This document shows positions 59,939-64,000 of a DNA stretch of 64,000 bases, piece by piece; the first letter of the stretch is position 1; the number at the start of each line of letters is the position of its first letter. Below the pieces are notes generated by a model. That model had not been told where the DNA came from, did no database searches, and saw only the letters and a program-made list of their open reading frames with translations. Position numbers and translations under genes: made by a program. The stretch covers positions 1,302,001-1,366,000 of the forward strand of contig NZ_CP016452.1 of assembly GCF_001713395.1 (NCBI RefSeq), given 5' to 3'. The stretch comes from Sinorhizobium sp. RAC02. GTDB taxonomy: Bacteria; Pseudomonadota; Alphaproteobacteria; Rhizobiales; Rhizobiaceae.

Positions 59939-60367
59939 TTAATGGGCCATTGCAAGACGTTGACCAACCACGCGCATGGTTTCGGCCATGCTGTGCGGGC
60001 AAGTCGACAGAACCTTCAGGAAGCAATCCTTGCTGATACGAAGGGCTTCGACCGCAGTGGATGCCTTGACGGTGGCATTGCGTGGCGTACCGCAGAGAAT
60101 GGCGATTTCGCCGACGACCGAGCAACAGCCTTCGGAGGCGATCTTCTGTTCGCCAGCAGGGCTAGCCCTGTATATGTCCACGACGCCGGAAAGCACGACA
60201 TAGGCTGCATCGCCCTCATCGCCTTCGTGGAAGAGTTCTTGGCCTTCACGGTAGCTGACCCGGTTCGAGGCGAAGGCAAGCAATTTCAGCTTGCCCGCAT
60301 CGATCCCTGAGAAGAGCGGAACACGTCGTAACATCTGTACTTCGTCGTTCAAGATCATAACAGTCAA
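59939..60367 (-). CDS. Single-domain cyclic nucleotide-binding protein
   Basis: A 142-residue protein that is only a CNMP/CRP-like sensor domain: LFSGIDAGKLKLLAFASNRVSYREGQELFHEGDEGDAAYVVLSGVVDI, then EIAILCGTPRNATVKAST and the helix at the end. The phosphate-binding cassette core GEIAILCGTPRNA has R and A at the usual positions, though the first Gly-Glu is followed by I-A and not L-A. There is no DNA-binding domain. It lies directly after the degenerate ABC gene (37 bases), so it may sense a cyclic nucleotide for that complex or for cell-envelope export. An inner ATG at 60358 is also possible. Confidence 0.85.
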   Translation of the reverse strand: MTVMILNDEVQMLRRVPLFSGIDAGKLKLLAFASNRVSYREGQELFHEGDEGDAAYVVLSGVVDIYRASPAGEQKIASEGCCSVVGEIAILCGTPRNATVKASTAVEALRISKDCFLKVLSTCPHSMAETMRVVGQRLAMAH

Positions 60368-60404
60368 CCGCCTCGATTTCGGCTATCTGATCACGTCACA
60401 CCAG

Positions 60405-63116
60405 TCATGCTATCAACTGCTTATATACCGTACCGCTTTCGACGATCGTCTCGTAGGTGCCGTCTTCCACCAAACTTCCGCCATCAAAAGCAAGCACCCT
60501 TTTAAAGTGTCTTGCAAGCGGGGTATTTGATAAAACCCAGACTACAGCCGGATTATCACCGCTCTTGGCCAGGAACGCAAGGGCCGCCTCCACGATATGC
60601 TCCTGGAGGTGGTGGTCCACGCCTGAAAACGCGCGGTTGAAGATGTAATAGTCCGACCGGCGGATAAGGGCGCGGGCAAGGCCGAGCTTCAGGCGTTGCA
60701 GGTTGTTCATTCTTCGCCCGCCGGCACCGATATTCGACTCAAGCCCCAACGCCATCAACGCCCGGTATAGCTCCGGTCGATTGGCCAGCAACTCGCCACC
60801 AATCTCCCTGAGCTTCGAAATGGCATCGCTGAAGCGATGATTGAGCTTGCCGAACACTATATTGTCCACCAGCGTTCCTGATGTCAGATAGGCATTCGGA
60901 TTGTAACGTTCAATATACCCGAGAAGTTCCGACGGCAGGTTCGCGTGGAACTGGTGGCGCACCTCGACGATCTTGCGCATCAGCTTTTCGTCGAGCACAC
61001 CGAAGCGGTGTCGCGGCTCGATATAGAAGAAGCTGAGGCGGATGAGCGCGATCCTTTCTTCTTCACTCGGTGCGGCATGATGCCGCAGTTTTTGCAGAAG
61101 ATGTTGATAAGTCGGAATCTCTTCCGGCCGCATGAAAGTGAGCTGTTCGAAGAACGGGTGGTCGGGCGGCAGGTCCTTGAAGAGTTCCACCGTGCTTTCG
61201 GCGATTCCCTTGCCCATCTCGAAGAGCGCCTGACCAAGGCCGCTTTCGCGCATGATGTTGCGGAAGTAGGCCGTCTTGACGATTGCCTTGGTGGAGGCCT
61301 TCGGATCAGGCATCATGCCGAAGAACAGGTTTTCAGCGACCGGCGCCTCGGTGTTGTATTCATTGTCTTCGAAGGGCACGACGAGATTGTTGAGATCGCG
61401 GCGGTTCAACTCCTCACGCAGGTCACGGCGCATCTCGACGATCTGGGCGGCGAGCTCCGGATCGTGATCGTCCCCGAGCGAGGAATGAAGCGCAAGCTGC
61501 AACACGTCGTCGGAAAGCTCGACCACGTCCAGCACCGCCACCATGGCGCCGAAGAGCCCGTCCTCGCCGTGGGCGTGGAGTGTGCTCACATCGATCCAGT
61601 TGCTGTTGAGGTCGAAATCCGGGTTGCCGGAACGGCGTGCTTCGGTGATGTCCCATTTGCGCTTGTCGGCGGCAGGGCCCTTGTAGCTCACCGGTTCGAT
61701 GGGGGCGTGCTTGAGGCCGTAGAGCAGGTTGTCCTTGAGGCTCCCGTGGAAGAAGTAGGCCTCGGGCGAGGCATAGGAAATCCGTCGACCGGTTATGGAT
61801 TCCGGTAGGGCGAAGAGGTCGTCGTCGCCGGCCGTCACCTTGCCGCCGGCAGGCCAGGTGACGCGGGCAAGCGCCTCGGCAAGCCGGTCGCCGCCGCTGG
61901 CGGCGGCGCCGATGATGGCGACCGTTTCACCGGGTTGAATCTTTACCGTCACATGCTCGAGCACCCGGCCGCCAATATCATCGTCGATCAGCAGGTTGGT
62001 GGTGCAGAGCGGGCCGAGCAACGCCGCCGCGCTCGCGCTGTTTATGGCCTGGATTTCCGGATCGATCAGTTGGTCGGATTCAAACTGTTCGACGACCTGC
62101 TCATATTTCACCTGCACGTCCTGGCGCACGAGTTCCCAGTCGATCAGCTCCTTCAACGGGCCTGGCAGCTCCTTGTAGGCATTAATGACGGCCACGAGCT
62201 GGCCGACGTCGAGCTTGCCGACGATCGTGAGGTAGCCACCGATACAATAGAAGAGGAACGGTGTGAGCTGGGCGAGGAAATTGTTCAGGAATTTGACCAG
62301 GAACTTCCACTGGTAGATGTCGTAGCGAATGCGGAAGATGCGCCCGAGGCGCTCGGCGATATCGGCGCGTTCATAGTTCGAGGTGTCGTAGGCGTGGATC
62401 GTGTCGATGCCATCGACGATCTCGGCGACACGACCGGCGAGCTGGCGGGCGGTGATCTGCCGCTCGCGACCAAGCTCGATCAGGCGCCGGCGCATGCGCG
62501 GGATGATGCCGACCTGGACCATCGCCATGGCAAACGCGATGAAACCCAGCCAGAAATGCTGGATGAAAATGAAGATCAACGCGGTCAGTGCCTGGCCGCC
62601 GAGCAGGGCGGGCTGCACGAAGGCGTCCGCCGTGAAGCCGCCGAGCGGCTCCACCTCGTCCTTGATCATCGAGGAGACTTCGCCGGCCTTGACGTGCTTG
62701 AAGTATTTTGGCGGGAACCGGAGGATGCGGTCAACGAGTTGATACCGGATGCGCCGCAGGAGCCGCTCACCGAGGCGACCTTTGTAGGTGTTGATAAAAT
62801 ACTTGAACAGCCCGTTGATGATTACCAGCACGAGGAACATCAGGCTGAGCGCGAGGAGCGACGGCATGCGCTCCAGCGGCAGGCCAGAATAAAGCTCGAC
62901 ATGCCCCCAGAACGGCAGGTCGAAGCTGATCGGCATGAAGATCTGCGTATCGCCCGGCTTTTCGAAGCCGCTTCCCTGGATCGGCCCGTTGACGATCTGT
63001 TTGGGCAGGTCGAACGCGAGGTAATAGGGAATCATGGACAGGCCGACGATCAGCAGAATCCAGAGCTGCTGCGGCCTTGTATGGTCCCAAATATACCGGG
63101 CGAGACTTTTTTCCAT
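60405..63116 (-). CDS. Large ABC-exporter-like protein with degenerate ATPase domains
   Basis: A 903-residue protein. Residues about 15-340 form an ABC-exporter membrane domain (RIRYQLVDRILRFPPKYFKHVKAGEVSSMIKDEVEPLGGF, in part). Residues about 370-900 hold ATPase-like sequence that has lost key motifs: the Walker A position reads IIGAAASGGDRLAEAL near residue 400, with no GKS/T, and the Walker B/D-loop position reads YYIFNRAFSGVD near 825 in place of the usual LDEATSALD. The signature is NNLQRLKLGLARAL. Three ENI-like motifs (DNLLYG, ENLFFG, DNIVFG) suggest repeated or inserted pieces. It follows a glycosyltransferase gene and precedes the CNMP protein, in one operon. It may be a non-hydrolysing scaffold or sensor. 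Confidence 0.75.
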   Translation of the reverse strand: MEKSLARYIWDHTRPQQLWILLIVGLSMIPYYLAFDLPKQIVNGPIQGSGFEKPGDTQIFMPISFDLPFWGHVELYSGLPLERMPSLLALSLMFLVLVIINGLFKYFINTYKGRLGERLLRRIRYQLVDRILRFPPKYFKHVKAGEVSSMIKDEVEPLGGFTADAFVQPALLGGQALTALIFIFIQHFWLGFIAFAMAMVQVGIIPRMRRRLIELGRERQITARQLAGRVAEIVDGIDTIHAYDTSNYERADIAERLGRIFRIRYDIYQWKFLVKFLNNFLAQLTPFLFYCIGGYLTIVGKLDVGQLVAVINAYKELPGPLKELIDWELVRQDVQVKYEQVVEQFESDQLIDPEIQAINSASAAALLGPLCTTNLLIDDDIGGRVLEHVTVKIQPGETVAIIGAAASGGDRLAEALARVTWPAGGKVTAGDDDLFALPESITGRRISYASPEAYFFHGSLKDNLLYGLKHAPIEPVSYKGPAADKRKWDITEARRSGNPDFDLNSNWIDVSTLHAHGEDGLFGAMVAVLDVVELSDDVLQLALHSSLGDDHDPELAAQIVEMRRDLREELNRRDLNNLVVPFEDNEYNTEAPVAENLFFGMMPDPKASTKAIVKTAYFRNIMRESGLGQALFEMGKGIAESTVELFKDLPPDHPFFEQLTFMRPEEIPTYQHLLQKLRHHAAPSEEERIALIRLSFFYIEPRHRFGVLDEKLMRKIVEVRHQFHANLPSELLGYIERYNPNAYLTSGTLVDNIVFGKLNHRFSDAISKLREIGGELLANRPELYRALMALGLESNIGAGGRRMNNLQRLKLGLARALIRRSDYYIFNRAFSGVDHHLQEHIVEAALAFLAKSGDNPAVVWVLSNTPLARHFKRVLAFDGGSLVEDGTYETIVESGTVYKQLIA

Positions 63117-63203
63117 CGACGACTTCTATGCGCGAGAAAGGTCGCTGTCCTATGTGAAGATTATAAGACAGGGGCAATACCGCAAGAACTAGGAAGCCGC
63201 GGG

Positions 63204-64000
63204 CTACTTTAGTAGGTCCCTCAGCATCTCGGCCGTGCGATTGGCGCCATCTAGTTGCAAAACAGGCACATTTTTCTCTGCTTCAGCCGATAGTGCGCGG
63301 GAAATTGCGCTGGCCATCGTTTCCGCAGAAAGCGCCTCCTCCATCACGACGACCGCCTGGCCGAGTCGTTCCAGCCGCTGCGCGCGGGCCGTCTGCTCCG
63401 TCTCGCCGCCCGATGCGAAGGGCACGAGCACCGAGGCGCAGCCGGCTTGTAGAATATCGCAGACGGTATTGTAGCCGGCCTGCGATATCGACAACCGGGC
63501 GGTCGTCAGCAGGCTGCGGAAATCGGTCCTGAAGCGCACAAGCTCGACATTTTCAGCCGATTGCGCCGCGAAGCGTTCGAAATCGGCCTGCGGCATGTTG
63601 GGACCGGTAATGATCAGCCAGCGCCCGATATCGCCAAGGCGCCGGGACGCCTGGAGTGCTGCCTCGACCAGCCCTGCGCCGACTGCACCACCACCGGCGG
63701 AGACGACGATATCGTAGCGTTTAGCCGGCGGGTCGGCCGGTGCGGCACCGACAAGGCCGGTATAGAGGACGCGATCGGCAATCTGGTTTGCCAGCGGAAA
63801 GGTATCTTCAAGCCGCACGAAGGCGGGATCGCCGTGAACAAGGACACGGTCGAAATGGCGGACGACGAGGTCGATGGTTTCCTCGTCGCGCCCCGGCTTG
63901 GCGCGCTCCTGGAGAATGTCGCGCAACGATGTCATGAGCAGCGGCCGCGGCTCGCTCTTTTCGATCGCGTCGATCAGCGGCAGAAGCTCGAAACGCACCT
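63204..64000 (-). CDS. Glycosyltransferase of MurG-like/GT28 type, C-terminal part (cut by window edge)
   Basis: About 265 residues are visible and the frame runs open to the window end, so the N-terminus is missing. The sequence fits the C-terminal nucleotide-sugar-binding half of a GT-B glycosyltransferase with the MurG/GT28 style: DIVVSAGGGAVGAGLVEAAL, then WLIITGPNMPQADFERF, ISQAGYNTVCDILQAGCASVLVPFASGGETEQTARAQRL. The last block (QAGxNT and PFxSGGExEQ) is the UDP-sugar pocket. It would transfer a sugar on the inner face of the membrane. It precedes the degenerate ABC protein in the same direction. Confidence 0.78.
   Translation of the reverse strand, partial: VRFELLPLIDAIEKSEPRPLLMTSLRDILQERAKPGRDEETIDLVVRHFDRVLVHGDPAFVRLEDTFPLANQIADRVLYTGLVGAAPADPPAKRYDIVVSAGGGAVGAGLVEAALQASRRLGDIGRWLIITGPNMPQADFERFAAQSAENVELVRFRTDFRSLLTTARLSISQAGYNTVCDILQAGCASVLVPFASGGETEQTARAQRLERLGQAVVVMEEALSAETMASAISRALSAEAEKNVPVLQLDGANRTAEMLRDLLK

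Noticed and set aside
1..64000. Integrated mobile element or genomic island borders
   Set aside because: I found no integrase, transposase, tRNA gene, terminal inverted repeats or target-site duplications.

Overview
The window is high-GC DNA with densely packed, often overlapping genes (many 4-base ATGA overlaps) and frequent GTG or TTG starts. The gene types are typical of an alphaproteobacterium: LamB/YcsF-KipI-KipA sets with biotin carboxylases, a TorT-like/Rbs-like ABC transporter, GntR/FCD regulators, a DUF2793 protein and a glutaredoxin-MauE protein under a MerR regulator. I infer the order Hyphomicrobiales (Rhizobiales), probably Rhizobiaceae (Rhizobium/Agrobacterium/Ensifer/Shinella type). 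This rests on gene content only. I see no rRNA, tRNA, CRISPR array, integrase or insertion sequence.

Layout. (1) 1-4366: surface-polysaccharide and signalling genes: the 5' end of a nucleotide-sugar dehydrogenase, a GT4 glycosyltransferase, a polysaccharide deacetylase-like protein and a GGDEF-EAL protein. (2) 4401-13801: a GntR/FCD regulator diverging from an operon with an NRAMP-fold transporter, PxpA, a YcsI-type hydro-lyase, a PxpB-PxpC fusion, a biotin carboxylase-BCCP fusion, agmatine deiminase and a polyamine-binding protein. (3) 13790-26279: a LuxR-type regulator, an amidase gene interrupted by an in-frame amber codon, an oligopeptide-type ABC transporter, a DeoR regulator, an M20 carbamoylase-type hydrolase, two small-molecule kinases and an inositol monophosphatase-like phosphatase. 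(4) 26321-29194: an M24 peptidase with its XRE-cupin regulator, and a LysR regulator. (5) 29450-37501: a second PxpA/biotin/PxpB/PxpC set in split form, with a TorT-like ABC importer. (6) 37561-44277: one gene for a 2238-residue protein built almost wholly from 277 octapeptides. (7) 44731-51071: a LIV-type ABC transporter with an Asp/Glu/hydantoin racemase and a divergent GntR regulator. (8) 51094-56941: a five-gene operon with a GNAT-like protein, AsnB-type amidotransferase, acyl carrier protein, AMP-ligase and NadE-type synthetase. (9) 57135-59497: glutaredoxin-MauE protein, MerR regulator and DUF2793 protein. (10) 59722-64000: a tandem palindrome region, a lone cyclic-nucleotide-binding domain, a degenerate 903-residue ABC protein and part of a glycosyltransferase.

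Much of 5-51 kb looks like an accessory catabolic region for cyclic or blocked amino-acid derivatives (5-oxoproline-like lactams, carbamoyl and amide compounds, agmatine/putrescine, proline peptides, hydantoin-type compounds). Each module carries its own transporter and local regulator. The most striking items are the hierarchical octad-repeat protein, in which every residue can be placed in an 8-residue register except a 26-residue tail and two short units, and the pair of differently arranged biotin-linked PxpABC systems.
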